A stretch of 64,000 nt of DNA, taken from the NCBI GenBank assembly GCA_036013505.1, contig CP107851.1:5730001-5794000 (forward strand), given 5' to 3'. This stretch comes from Streptomyces sp. NBC_00510 (GTDB lineage Bacteria; Actinomycetota; Actinomycetes; Streptomycetales; Streptomycetaceae). The notes under the pieces are model-generated. The model did no database searches and was not told the origin of the DNA. It saw only the letters and a list, made by a program, of their open reading frames with translations. Shown here piece after piece: positions 52,703 to 64,000 of the stretch; position 1 is the stretch's first letter, and each line of letters opens with the position of its first letter. The translations under genes and the position numbers were made by a program.

Positions 52703-52883
52703 ACTGACCGCCCCGGGTGGGAGCACCCCCCACGGCCACCCCGGGGGGCCGCGCGCAAACGACCCCGCACAGGTTGCGGCGCCGGGTGTCCGCGGAGCGT
52801 CGTACGCTGGGACACCCCGGCTCGTTCGACGCGTCGGGCTGTTCGCGTTGCCCCGCCTGTCTGCCTCTGGGACGGAAAGCCAC

Positions 52884-56423
<3,540 letters not shown>

Positions 56424-56441
56424 AGCCTCGGGGGACGCGAA

Positions 56442-56484
56442 AGGGCCCCGTCCGCGCGAGGTCGAGATGCGCGGACGGGGCCCT
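56442..56484. terminator. Bidirectional terminator between mfd and acyltransferase
   Basis: A 16-bp perfect stem (left 56442-56457, right 56469-56484) with an 11-base loop lies between the convergent stops. Confidence 0.9.
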
Positions 56485-56508
56485 GTCGCCCCGGAGGCTT
56501 CCCGCGGC

Positions 56509-57720
56509 TCAGCCCAGCAGGCGCCGCAGGTTCAGCCGGCCCCACAGCAGGCTGGTGGAGAACGACAGCACCATGACCGCCAGGACCAGCCCGACCAGCA
56601 GCACCGCGGCCACCGGTCCGCTCAGGTCCGGCGAGACCACGCGGTGGACGAGTTCCTCGACGAAGAGCACGTGCACCATGTACGCGCCCAGCGCCGCGCC
56701 GGCCAGGTGCTTCAGGCGCGGCCGGAAACGCTCCGGGACGCGGATCCGGCTGACCAGCAGCAGGACGCAGACGCTCATCGCGGCCACGAACAGGTGGGCG
56801 TTGGGGATCACGTAGTGGACCCGCGTGTTGTACCAGAGGCACGCGGCCATGGTGAGCGGCAGCAGCACGGCCAGCCACCGGCGCCACGGGACGGCGCCGG
56901 CCGGCAGGGCGAAGAGCATGGCGCCGCCGACCGCGTACACCAGGGAGTAGGTGCCGAAGCCCCAGGCCACGGGGGGCAGGTCGGTGTGGGTCAGGTCCGA
57001 GACCAGGGCGATGACGCTCGGCAGGACCGCGATGCCCAGCAGCGCCGCCCCCAGCCCCCAGGGCCGCTTGCCGTCCTTGATCAGCATCGCGAAGGCGAGC
57101 AGCACGATGATCGGGATGTAGTTGTACATGAACCACAGGTGGTAGGCGGGCTGCACGGAGCCGAGGAGCGAGTCCCTCGCGAGCTCGGTCATGGGCCGCT
57201 CGTTGCGGTCCCGCAGCCAGGCCCACACCAGGTAGACCGCCGTCCACGCGAAGAGCGGGACGGTGTTGCGGACGATCCTCTGCCACATCCGGGCGCTGTC
57301 CCGCGGCGGGGCGCCGACCAGCACCGCCCATCCGGCGATGGCGAAGTACATGGGCACCGCGAAGGGGTTGACCGCCTCGGCCACGTGCCCCGCCCAGTAC
57401 GTCGCGGCCCCGTGCGACGCGTCGTTCCCGGTGGAGCGGATGAACTGGGAGCCCACGTGCCCCAGCATGACGGTGGCGGAGCACAGCAACCGCATCAGGT
57501 CGATGTCGTAGCGGTGTTCCCGCGCGTCGGCGGAGTGTCCGGGGGAAGCGGAACTGCGCTGCAACGGCAGTCGCACGGCTGTTTCATTCGACACCGCGTG
57601 ATGATCGGGCACAGGGGTGTCGTGGAACCGAACGGTCGCCCAACTCCCCGGGTCCTGGCGGTATCGGAACGGTCTCGGTCCGGCGGGCGGCCCGGTGGCC
57701 GCGGCGGTATGCCCGTTCAC
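56509..57720 (-). CDS. Membrane acyltransferase (acyltransferase-3 family), copy A
   Basis: The 403-aa integral membrane O-acyltransferase has R-E-H-R-Y-D-I-D-L-M-R-L-L near residue 67-80 and the catalytic-His region M-L-G-H-V-G-S, then about ten helices; P-M-Y-F-A-I-A-G-W-A-V-L and P-A-Y-H-L-W-F-M-Y are strongly shared with the paralogue at the end of the window. The start is uncertain: GTG 57720 has only a distant AGGG, and the first 65 residues look poorly constrained. Likely acetylates a surface polysaccharide. Divergent from the DUF4956-VTC operon. Confidence 0.86.
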   Translation of the reverse strand: MNGHTAAATGPPAGPRPFRYRQDPGSWATVRFHDTPVPDHHAVSNETAVRLPLQRSSASPGHSADAREHRYDIDLMRLLCSATVMLGHVGSQFIRSTGNDASHGAATYWAGHVAEAVNPFAVPMYFAIAGWAVLVGAPPRDSARMWQRIVRNTVPLFAWTAVYLVWAWLRDRNERPMTELARDSLLGSVQPAYHLWFMYNYIPIIVLLAFAMLIKDGKRPWGLGAALLGIAVLPSVIALVSDLTHTDLPPVAWGFGTYSLVYAVGGAMLFALPAGAVPWRRWLAVLLPLTMAACLWYNTRVHYVIPNAHLFVAAMSVCVLLLVSRIRVPERFRPRLKHLAGAALGAYMVHVLFVEELVHRVVSPDLSGPVAAVLLVGLVLAVMVLSFSTSLLWGRLNLRRLLG

Positions 57721-57893
57721 CCGTGATTCGCCCTGATGTGGTGGGGGGTTCGTCCGGCGTCATCGGAGCGGGCTTTCCCTCACCCCTTCGGGTGTCATTG
57801 TCCGATGGCCGGAACGCGTGAGTGACGCCGGGTCCCCTCGTCCCGCCTGGTGTTTCCCTCCCGGTCCGGCGTCCGGAGGTGCCGGAGGGCGGC

Positions 57894-57922
57894 TTGCCCG
57901 GTGCGGGGCGCGGGGCTAGCGT
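57894..57922 (+). promoter_or_regulatory. Putative promoter of the DUF4956-VTC operon
   Basis: TTGCCC (57894-57899) and TAGCGT (57917-57922) are spaced by exactly 17 bases, giving a start near 57929 and a leader of about 200 bases that contains the hairpin and leader ORF below. By-eye assignment. Confidence 0.45.
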
Positions 57923-58011
57923 CCGGCATCGCTGGACGGATTGTCCGGCGTGGATGGACGGCGCCGGGGCGCCCGCCCACGCCGGGGTGTCCGTCCCGCG
58001 CGCCGATGACT

Positions 58012-58072
58012 CCCGGGCCCGGGGATCCGCCGTCCCATCCCCCTTTCCATGGACGGATCCCCGGGACCCGGG
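58012..58072 (+). promoter_or_regulatory. Very stable leader hairpin upstream of DUF4956
   Basis: CCCGGGCCCGGGGATCCG (58012-58029) pairs with 58054-58072 over 18 base pairs with one bulged A (58066) and a 24-base loop. It ends about 18 bases before the GGAGGA ribosome site of a 12-codon leader ORF. Possible attenuator or mRNA-stabilising element. Confidence 0.6.
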
Positions 58073-58099
58073 CTCACCACCCAGCCCCCGGAGGAACAC

Positions 58100-58138
58100 G
58101 TGCCCGGACCACACCCGCCCGCCCGGCGCCGCGCATGA
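58100..58138 (+). CDS. 12-codon leader ORF overlapping the DUF4956 start
   Basis: GTG 58100 sits four bases after GGAGGA and opens a 12-residue frame (M-P-G-P-H-P-P-A-R-R-R-A) whose TGA (58136-58138) overlaps ATG 58135 of the next gene. The downstream gene lacks its own ribosome site, so translation of this short frame probably couples initiation. The peptide is Pro/Arg/His rich. Too short for homology; evidence is ribosome site plus overlap. Confidence 0.55.
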   Translation: MPGPHPPARRRA

Positions 58139-58782
58139 CGCACGGACCCTGGGACCTGCTCGCCCGCGGGGGACTGGACGTCCTGTCCCTCATGGCGCTG
58201 GTGGGCCTGCTCTACCGGCGCGGCTGCCCGGCCCCGCAGATGCCGCTGGTGCTGACGGCCCTCAACGTCGGCCTGTTCGCGGCGATGAGCGCGATGGGCG
58301 CGGGCTCGTTCCCGGCCGGGGTGGGCTTCGGGCTGTTCGGGATGCTCTCCCTGGTCCGGCTGCGCAGCACCGCCTTCACCGCCCGGGATGTCGCGTACAC
58401 CTTCACGGCGCTGGTGATCGCCCTGTGCGGGGGCCTGCCGCAGCGCGAGATCTGGTTCGTCGTGGCGCTGGACGTGCTGCTGCTCGCGGCCGTCCTGGTC
58501 GTCGACGACCCGCACGCCCACCGGCCGACCCGGGTGGTGCGCCTCACCCTGGACCGCCTGTACGCGGACCCCGCGGCGATCCACCGGGAGGTCGTGCTGC
58601 GGTTCGGCCAGGAACCGCTGGCGGTGCTCGTGGACGAGGTCGACTTCGTGCGCGAGACGACCCGGGTCTCGGTCCGCTACCGCGGCGACTCGCCCCTGGG
58701 CTGGGGGCTGCCGGACGACGCTGCGGGGCCGGCCGCCGGACGGGGCGGCCAGGACAGCCTGCTCGAGAGCAGGCTCGTGTGA
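58135..58782 (+). CDS. DUF4956 membrane protein
   Basis: The 215-aa protein has about four N-terminal membrane helices (10-130) and a soluble C-terminal domain (about 130-205). L-D-V-L-S-L, G-F-G-L-F-G-M-L-S-L-V-R-L-R-S and T-F-T-A-L-V-I-A fit DUF4956, whose genes commonly neighbour VTC-domain polyphosphate polymerases. ATG 58135 lacks a ribosome site but is coupled to the leader ORF. It overlaps the VTC gene by GTGA. Function unknown; probably accessory to the polymerase. Confidence 0.85.
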   Translation: MTHGPWDLLARGGLDVLSLMALVGLLYRRGCPAPQMPLVLTALNVGLFAAMSAMGAGSFPAGVGFGLFGMLSLVRLRSTAFTARDVAYTFTALVIALCGGLPQREIWFVVALDVLLLAAVLVVDDPHAHRPTRVVRLTLDRLYADPAAIHREVVLRFGQEPLAVLVDEVDFVRETTRVSVRYRGDSPLGWGLPDDAAGPAAGRGGQDSLLESRLV

Positions 58783-59609
58783 CCGGCCCGGAGGGCTTCG
58801 CCGAGGCGCTCGGACTGGCCCGGCTGCGCGGGGCGACCCTCGCCGAGGTCGACGCCGCCGCGGCACTGCAGCACCGGGTCGACCGCAAGTACCTGCTGCC
58901 GGCCCTGTCCGCGCGCTGCCTGGTCGCCGCCCTGGCGCCGACGCACCACGTGCTGGACGTCGGCGGCCGCCGCACCACCGGGTACCGCAGCACGTACTTC
59001 GACACCGCCGGGCTCGGCGCCTGGTACGCGCATGTGCAGGGGCGCAGGCGCCGTTGGAAGGTCCGCACCCGGCTCTACGTCGAGGACGGGCTGTGCCGCG
59101 TCGAGGTCAAGACCAAGGACGGCCGCGGCGCCACGGTCAAGCACGCCCGCACCCTGGCCGCCCGGGAGTACGGCCTCATCGGCGCCGGGGCGGCCGCCTT
59201 CGTCGACGAGGTGCTCGGCGCCGCCGGGGTCCCGGTCCGCTCCGGGCTGCTGTCCCCCGCCGGGGAGATCCGCTACGTCCGCGCGGCCCTGGCCGACCTG
59301 GCGGCCGGTAGCCGGGTCACCTTCGACGGCCGGCTCACCTGCCACCGCGGCCGGGCGACGGCGGCGCTGAACCACGGCTTCGTCCTCGTCGAGACCAAGG
59401 GCGGTCCCCGTCCGGGCACCGCCGACCGGCTGCTGATGGGCCTGGGGGTACGGCCGCTGCCGCTCAGCAAGTACGTGGTGGGACAGGCCCTGCTCGTCCC
59501 GGGCCTGCCCGGCAACGACGTGCGCCGCCTGGTGCGGCACTGCTTCCACGCCCCCGCGCGCGCCGAACCGGCGGCCCGGGTCCCCGTCCCGGCCGGACCC
59601 GCGTGGTGA
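58779..59609 (+). CDS. VTC-domain polyphosphate polymerase
   Basis: The 276-aa protein has the tunnel-fold landmarks of VTC domains: R-V-D-R-K-Y-L (about 30-36), T-T-G-Y-R-S-T-Y-F-D-T (basic phosphate contacts), R-R-R-R-W-K-V-R-T-R-L-Y, C-R-V-E-V-K-T-K, and later V-L-V-E-T-K-G and L-S-K-Y-V-V-G. Alternating charged strands R-x-R, K-x-K and E-x-K match. It would make polyphosphate from NTP. It overlaps DUF4956 and the PAP2-like gene, so all three are coupled. Confidence 0.88.
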   Translation: MTGPEGFAEALGLARLRGATLAEVDAAAALQHRVDRKYLLPALSARCLVAALAPTHHVLDVGGRRTTGYRSTYFDTAGLGAWYAHVQGRRRRWKVRTRLYVEDGLCRVEVKTKDGRGATVKHARTLAAREYGLIGAGAAAFVDEVLGAAGVPVRSGLLSPAGEIRYVRAALADLAAGSRVTFDGRLTCHRGRATAALNHGFVLVETKGGPRPGTADRLLMGLGVRPLPLSKYVVGQALLVPGLPGNDVRRLVRHCFHAPARAEPAARVPVPAGPAW

Positions 59610-60499
59610 GCACGGCCCACCGCAGGGCGCCCGCCCGCCCCCGGGCCCCCCGTACGGGCCGCCGGTACCCGGCCGTCGCCGTGGCCGCCGTGGCCGCGGC
59701 GGTCCTCGGCCTGATCGGCACCCACGTCACCGCCCCCGCGGACCCCGGGGCGGGCGGCGCGGTGCGGCGGATCGAGCAGGACCCGCCGCCCCCGCTGTTC
59801 CCGGACGCCGAACTGCGCGGCTGGACCACGCGGCTCGACGCGCAGCAGCGGGCCGCCGACGCGCTCTACGCCCGGTGGCGGTCGGGGCATGGCACCGCCC
59901 GCGACGACCCGGCGTTCGTCCGCTGGGCGGCGGACCAGGTGCCCGATCCGCCCGCCGAAGCCGTACGCGCCGCCGGACTCGGGCAGGTCCGCCGTCTCGC
60001 CCGTACGCGCACCGCCGCCGGCCGGACGGCCGCCGCGTGGCTCGCCGTCCACGGGGAGCGGGACATCTGGCGCCTGTACCTGGACGACCGGCGCGAACTG
60101 ATGCCCCGCGCCGAGGGCGAGGCCGCCCGGGCCCGCCTGGACGCGGCGCTGGAGCTGGCCGGCACGATCAGCGGCCGGCTCGCCGGGCACTACCGGCGGT
60201 CCCGTCCCTCCGCCCTCGATCCCGCCTTGGGCCCGGCCCGTAAGCCCACCCCGGCCGCCGATTGCGCCTGCGCCTACCCGGCGGCGCCCGCGGCCCTCTC
60301 CTCCGCGGCGGTCGCCGTCCTCACCGCCCTGGCCCCGCGGCGCGCCGCCGAGTACCGCTGGATGCAGGTCCAGGTGGTGCACGCCCGGCTCTACACCGCC
60401 GACCACCTTCGGGACGACCTCCTCGCCGGTGCCCTGCTCGGCGCACTGGTCGGCGACTACATCCGGGCGGCGGACACCGCCGGGACGAGTCGTGCATGA
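59606..60499 (+). CDS. PAP2-like membrane-anchored protein with degenerate active site
   Basis: The 297-aa protein has an N-terminal anchor or signal segment (about 22-45), a long helical region and a C-terminal PAP2-like part. Motif 1 is partial (R-R-S-R-P), motif 2 reads Y-P-A-A-P-A-A-L where P-S-G-H is expected, and motif 3 is kept (R-L-Y-T-A-D-H-L-R-D-D-L-L-A-G-A-L-L-G, H-x3-D). The catalytic His of motif 2 is therefore missing. GTG 59606 overlaps the VTC stop. Possibly a polyphosphate- or lipid-phosphate-binding protein rather than an enzyme. Confidence 0.72.
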   Translation: MSTAHRRAPARPRAPRTGRRYPAVAVAAVAAAVLGLIGTHVTAPADPGAGGAVRRIEQDPPPPLFPDAELRGWTTRLDAQQRAADALYARWRSGHGTARDDPAFVRWAADQVPDPPAEAVRAAGLGQVRRLARTRTAAGRTAAAWLAVHGERDIWRLYLDDRRELMPRAEGEAARARLDAALELAGTISGRLAGHYRRSRPSALDPALGPARKPTPAADCACAYPAAPAALSSAAVAVLTALAPRRAAEYRWMQVQVVHARLYTADHLRDDLLAGALLGALVGDYIRAADTAGTSRA

Positions 60500-60665
60500 T
60501 CCACGACACCCCCGGTGACCTGCGACGCGACCGCGCCTCCACATCGGATTCACCTGGACGCCATCCCGAGGTGGCCGATGTTCATCCGGTTCGCACCCCC
60601 CGGCTCCCACGGTGTCCCATAGTCTGCCCGGGCAGGTGATATCGGACATCAACCGGAATGGATCC

Positions 60666-62975
60666 ATGCACATCGCCGTCTTCGCCGAGGCCCCCGCGGC
60701 CGCCGGCCTCGCCGCCGCGCTGCGCGGCGCCGACTCCTCCGGGGAGCACCTCGTCACCATCGTCCTGTCGGAGGGCGCCGGCCGGGCCGGATGGGCGGAC
60801 ACCGACGGCGGCACGCCGCCGCACCGGCTGTTCCGCGCCGGGGAGCCGGTGGGAGCCGCCGACCTGCCGTACGAGACCGGTGAGCGCATGCGGCGGTTCG
60901 CGGAGGAGGGCGGCGTCGACCGGATCGTGCTGCTGGACGACCGGACGCCGGGCGGCGCCCAGGTGGTCCGCGCCCTGAGCGGCCGTCTGCCCGTCGTCCT
61001 CGTGCAGGACCGCCCGCTGGACTTCCGGTACCGCGACCTGGCCGCGGCCCGCCGCGAGCCCGCGCTGGCCTGGGGGAACAGCGGACTGTCCACCGTCTGT
61101 GTGCACGGTCCCGCCACCCGCCGCGCCCTGGTCCACCGCACCTGGGCGCACGACATCCCCGCCGTGGTCACCGGTGCCCCCGGGTTGAGCGACGACCCCC
61201 AGCTGCTGCGTGTCGCGCACACCGTGAAGGCGGGCCGCCGGGCCGGCGCCCCCGGATCGGCCTTGCGGATGCTGGTCCTGGACGGACTGGCGGACGTTGC
61301 CGAGGCGCTGCGCTCCCACGGTGAGGTCGACGAGTACGCCGAGCTGCCGGAACCCGGACGGCTGTCCGGCTACGACCTCGTGGTCGCCGCCCGCGAGCCC
61401 GTCTGGCCGGCCGTGCTGCGCGCCGGCGTGGCGCTCGTCCACCACATGCCCGGGGAGCAGAACCGGCTGCTGCCCGCGGTCAAGCACCCCCTGGTGCGGA
61501 ACACCGCCTCCGTCGAGGAGGTCCTGCAGGTCGCGACGCGGCTGAAGGTGGACGGCGTCTTCGCGGGCAACCCCACGGGTGAGCCGGTGGAGCACTTCCT
61601 CTACCTGGGTGACGACTCGGCCGGGCGCGTCCTGAGCGCCGTGGTGGAGGCCGTGCCCGTGGCGCCCCGGGAGGCGCGCGCGGGCGGTGCGCCGATCCCC
61701 GCCCCCCGCCGGGAGAGCGTCGCCGACCGGGCGCTGGCGGACATCAGGACCCGCATGTGGCGCCCGCGCTCCCTCGCCGTCCTCGGCACCGATTTCGGCT
61801 ACGTCACGGGAGTGGCGCTGCCCGTCCTGACCTACACCCAGGACCTGGTCTCGCGCGGCCCGGTCGACGTGCGCTACCTCGACATAGGGGCGTTCGCCAA
61901 CGTCGGCGAGATACTGAACGCCCTCAAGGGCGCCGAGCGGGTCATGATCAACAGCTTCGGCTTCTTCTGGCGGCACTGGCTCGGCAACCGGGTGGTCCGC
62001 GCGCTGCTCGACAGCGGCACGGAGGTGTCCGTCTACGTCCACGTGACGCAGTACATCTTCGAGAAGGAGGCCGTCGAGCACGCCGAGCGCCACCAGGGAC
62101 TGCTGGAGCTGCTGCCGCGGCTGCGGCTGCTGTGCGTGTCCCGGGCGCAGGCGGACTACTACCGCAAGCAGGGCGCCGTGGACCCCGTGGTGGTCTACAA
62201 CACCGTCCCCCGCGACCCCGGGGTGCGCCGTGCCCGCCCGGAGGTGTCCGCCGAGCCCCGCATCGTCATGGTCGGCACCGTGCAGGACCGCAAGGGCGCC
62301 GACCTCTTCTCACGGGTGGCCGAGCGCGCCGCGCTCCTGGGCCTGCCCTGGCGCTTCAGCTGGCTGGGCCACCGCATGGGCGCGATGTCGGACCGTACGC
62401 TCCTGTCCTCCCACGTCGACTGGCGAGGTGCCCTGCCGCGCCGGCGAATCCGCGAGGAGCTGGCCGAGTCGGACGTGCTCTTCCTGTCCAGCGAGGACGA
62501 CCCCATGCCGCTCGCCGCCGTCGAGGCCGTGCAGCAGCGCCTGCGGGTCGTCAGCCACCACGGCATCGGCACGCACGAGATCCTCTCCGGCGTGCGCGGC
62601 TACCGCGGTTTCCCCGAGTACACGCCGGAATCGGCCCTCGCGGCGATCGCCGACGTGCTCGGCGACGAAGTCGAGGAAACGGGGTACACGGAGGTCCAGG
62701 AACTGTTCGACATCACCCGGTTCGGAGAGCGGATGGACCTCGCGTTGGGGCTGACGGGCACGGACGGCCCGGCCGCCCCGCCCGGTGATCCGCTGCCCAC
62801 CGTGCCCGCGATGACGGACCGGACCCCCGCCGCCCACCTCGCGCACGTCAGGAAACTGGCCGGCGCGGGCCGGACCGCGGACGCCCTCGCCTACGGTGCC
62901 CGTGTACTCCGCAACCATCCGATCCTGGAGCTCGACCGGACCCTGGCCGAGCTCCGCGAGCGCACCCGGGAGTGA
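60666..62975 (+). CDS. Large glycosyltransferase (GT4-like C-terminal domain)
   Basis: Cytoplasmic protein of 769 aa. The first 350 residues are Rossmann-like but unassigned. A second region (about 370-690) resembles GT-B glycosyltransferases: V-Y-N-T-V, I-V-M-V-G-T-V-Q-D-R-K-G-A-D-L-F (nucleotide-sugar domain start), and S-E-D-D-P-M-P-L-A-A-V-E-A-V (the E-x7-E motif region). A C-terminal helical tail (690-769) follows. ATG 60666 is weakly supported. TAGTCT (60620-60625) may be a -10. The next gene overlaps its stop. Probably builds a surface glycan with the flanking acyltransferases. Confidence 0.8.
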   Translation: MHIAVFAEAPAAAGLAAALRGADSSGEHLVTIVLSEGAGRAGWADTDGGTPPHRLFRAGEPVGAADLPYETGERMRRFAEEGGVDRIVLLDDRTPGGAQVVRALSGRLPVVLVQDRPLDFRYRDLAAARREPALAWGNSGLSTVCVHGPATRRALVHRTWAHDIPAVVTGAPGLSDDPQLLRVAHTVKAGRRAGAPGSALRMLVLDGLADVAEALRSHGEVDEYAELPEPGRLSGYDLVVAAREPVWPAVLRAGVALVHHMPGEQNRLLPAVKHPLVRNTASVEEVLQVATRLKVDGVFAGNPTGEPVEHFLYLGDDSAGRVLSAVVEAVPVAPREARAGGAPIPAPRRESVADRALADIRTRMWRPRSLAVLGTDFGYVTGVALPVLTYTQDLVSRGPVDVRYLDIGAFANVGEILNALKGAERVMINSFGFFWRHWLGNRVVRALLDSGTEVSVYVHVTQYIFEKEAVEHAERHQGLLELLPRLRLLCVSRAQADYYRKQGAVDPVVVYNTVPRDPGVRRARPEVSAEPRIVMVGTVQDRKGADLFSRVAERAALLGLPWRFSWLGHRMGAMSDRTLLSSHVDWRGALPRRRIREELAESDVLFLSSEDDPMPLAAVEAVQQRLRVVSHHGIGTHEILSGVRGYRGFPEYTPESALAAIADVLGDEVEETGYTEVQELFDITRFGERMDLALGLTGTDGPAAPPGDPLPTVPAMTDRTPAAHLAHVRKLAGAGRTADALAYGARVLRNHPILELDRTLAELRERTRE

Positions 62976-64000
62976 CCGCCGATCTCCGCCCAGACGACCA
63001 CCGCCGCCCCCGCCCTCACCACCGGTCACGCGACCGGGACGGGCGAGGCGCCCACCGCGCCCGCCGCCCGGCCGCGTGAGCACAGATACGACATCGACCT
63101 GCTGCGCGTCCTGTGCTCCATCGGTGTCATCGTCTGCCACGCCGCCGGCCAGCTCCTCAACGCCGTGGGCCGCGAGCCCTCCGGCGGCCGGCCCGTCTAC
63201 TGGACCGGGCTCGTCTCGGACGGGCTGACCCGGTGCGCGGTGCCGCTGTTCTTCGCGATCGCCGGCTGGGTCGTGCTGGTCGGCGCGACCCCCCGGGACG
63301 GCACGCAGGTCCGCGGACGGCTGACCCGCATCGTGGTGCCGATGGGCGTGTGGACCGCCGCGTACCTCGCCTGGGACTGGATCCGGGACACCAACTCCCG
63401 TCCCACGCAGCGGCTGGCCTTCGAGTCGCTGTTCGGCTCGATCCAGCCCGCGTACCACCTCTGGTACCTGTACGCCTACGTGCCGGTGATCCTGCTGCTC
63501 TCGCTCGCCGCGCTGATCAAGGCGGGGAAGCGGCCCTGGGGCCTGGGCGTGCTGCTCGTCCTGCTGGCCGTCGCGCCGACCTTCATGGGCGACCTCGGCA
63601 AGGTCCTCCACGTGAACCTGCCCGACTTCGAGTGGAACCTGTCCCCGTACCAGGTCGCGTACGCCGCCGCCGGGTCCGCGCTGCTCGCGCTGCCGCTCGC
63701 GGCCACCACCGGCCGCCGCCGGCGGCTGAGGTGGCTGGCGGCAGGGGTCTGCGCGTGGGCGGCGGTGGTCGCGTACGAGCACTGGGTGCACTACCCCTCG
63801 CCCTACGCGGGCCTCGCCGTGCCGTTCCTGGGGGGCGCGCTGGTGATGGCCCTCAACCGGATCAGCATCCCGGAGCGCTTGCGCCCGCTGGTGTCCCGGC
63901 TCGGCGGTGCGGCCTTCGGCGCCTACCTGGTGCACCTGATGTTCCTGCGGGCGCTCGCCCCGCACCTCGTCTCCGCCGACGCTGGCTGGCCGGGCGCCGT
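62976..64000 (+). CDS. Membrane acyltransferase copy B, apparent 5' frameshift, cut by window end
   Basis: The frame is open from 62976 to the window end (341 codons) and encodes R-E-H-R-Y-D-I-D-L-L-R-V-L-C, V-C-H-A-A-G-Q, P-L-F-F-A-I-A-G-W-V-V-L-V-G-A and P-A-Y-H-L-W-Y-L-Y, clearly paralogous to copy A at 56509-57720. No ATG, GTG or TTG exists in this frame before the conserved region. The expected coupled start, GTG 62972 overlapping the glycosyltransferase stop (GTGA), is in another frame and runs into TGA at 63077-63079. A one-base change between them, for example in the C-rich stretch 63004-63015, would join the two. Either a pseudogene, a sequencing error or an unusual start. Confidence 0.8.

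Overview
The window is high-GC actinobacterial chromosome, almost certainly Streptomyces. Codons carry a strong third-position G/C bias, many genes start at GTG, and ATGA/GTGA stop-start overlaps are common. Most loci are typical Streptomyces core genes, and the proteins include Pro-rich SUKH-type and LuxR-type regulators characteristic of the genus. I see no prophage, integrase, rRNA operon, CRISPR array or intact transposase gene. The window looks like chromosome core with a few lineage-specific insertions.

Layout. 1-4183: the C-terminally cut gene of a class B penicillin-binding protein and a PAS-GAF-PP2C-ATPase phosphatase. 4275-6980: a protein O-mannosyltransferase divergent from rsmI. 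7172-12133: a Zn-ribbon-like protein, then the conserved tatD - rpfB - rsmA(ksgA) - ispE block; a 213-bp MITE-like repeat lies between rpfB and rsmA. 12216-15996: a membrane acyltransferase, a RelE/Phd-type toxin-antitoxin pair with a TGTACA operator, and an ABC-F ATPase. 16104-18945: a membrane-anchored beta-propeller protein and an atypical LuxR-type regulator. 18957-24011: a sodium/sugar symporter divergent from the galTEK operon. 24506-29602: a second LuxR-type regulator, a glycine-rich secreted repeat protein, and a MarR regulator divergent from a methyltransferase/VOC pair (the latter with a TTA codon). 29627-33829: pth, rplY, prs, glmU and tRNA-Gln on the minus strand. 34075-38561: a desaturase with its TetR regulator, and ppc. 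38701-40044: an orphan NarL-type sensor kinase, followed by a long imperfect inverted repeat.

40770-46091 is the most unusual gene block. It holds a YwqJ-like deaminase with a SUKH-3 protein on the minus strand. On the plus strand, after a lipoprotein, come a WHH-nuclease/SUKH fusion and a 798-aa protein with an Imm35-like domain, a long Pro-rich linker, a deaminase motif and a SUKH-4-like tail. This is a compact polymorphic-toxin/immunity style locus with toxin-like and immunity-like domains on the same polypeptides. The individual families are described in the literature; the role of this chromosomal arrangement is not evident from sequence.

46181-52536: a DivIVA-like coiled-coil protein, a short Uma2-like remnant, an MFS exporter and a MacB/FtsX-type ABC transporter. 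52884-56423: mfd. 56509-64000: a surface-polymer cluster. Two paralogous membrane acyltransferases flank DUF4956 - VTC polyphosphate polymerase - degenerate PAP2 - glycosyltransferase. The DUF4956 gene is preceded by a strong hairpin and a 12-codon leader ORF that overlaps its start. The second acyltransferase is cut by the window end and has an apparent 5' frameshift.

Gene starts were chosen from ribosome-binding sites and family N-termini. No similarity search was run, so domain names rest on recognised motifs.
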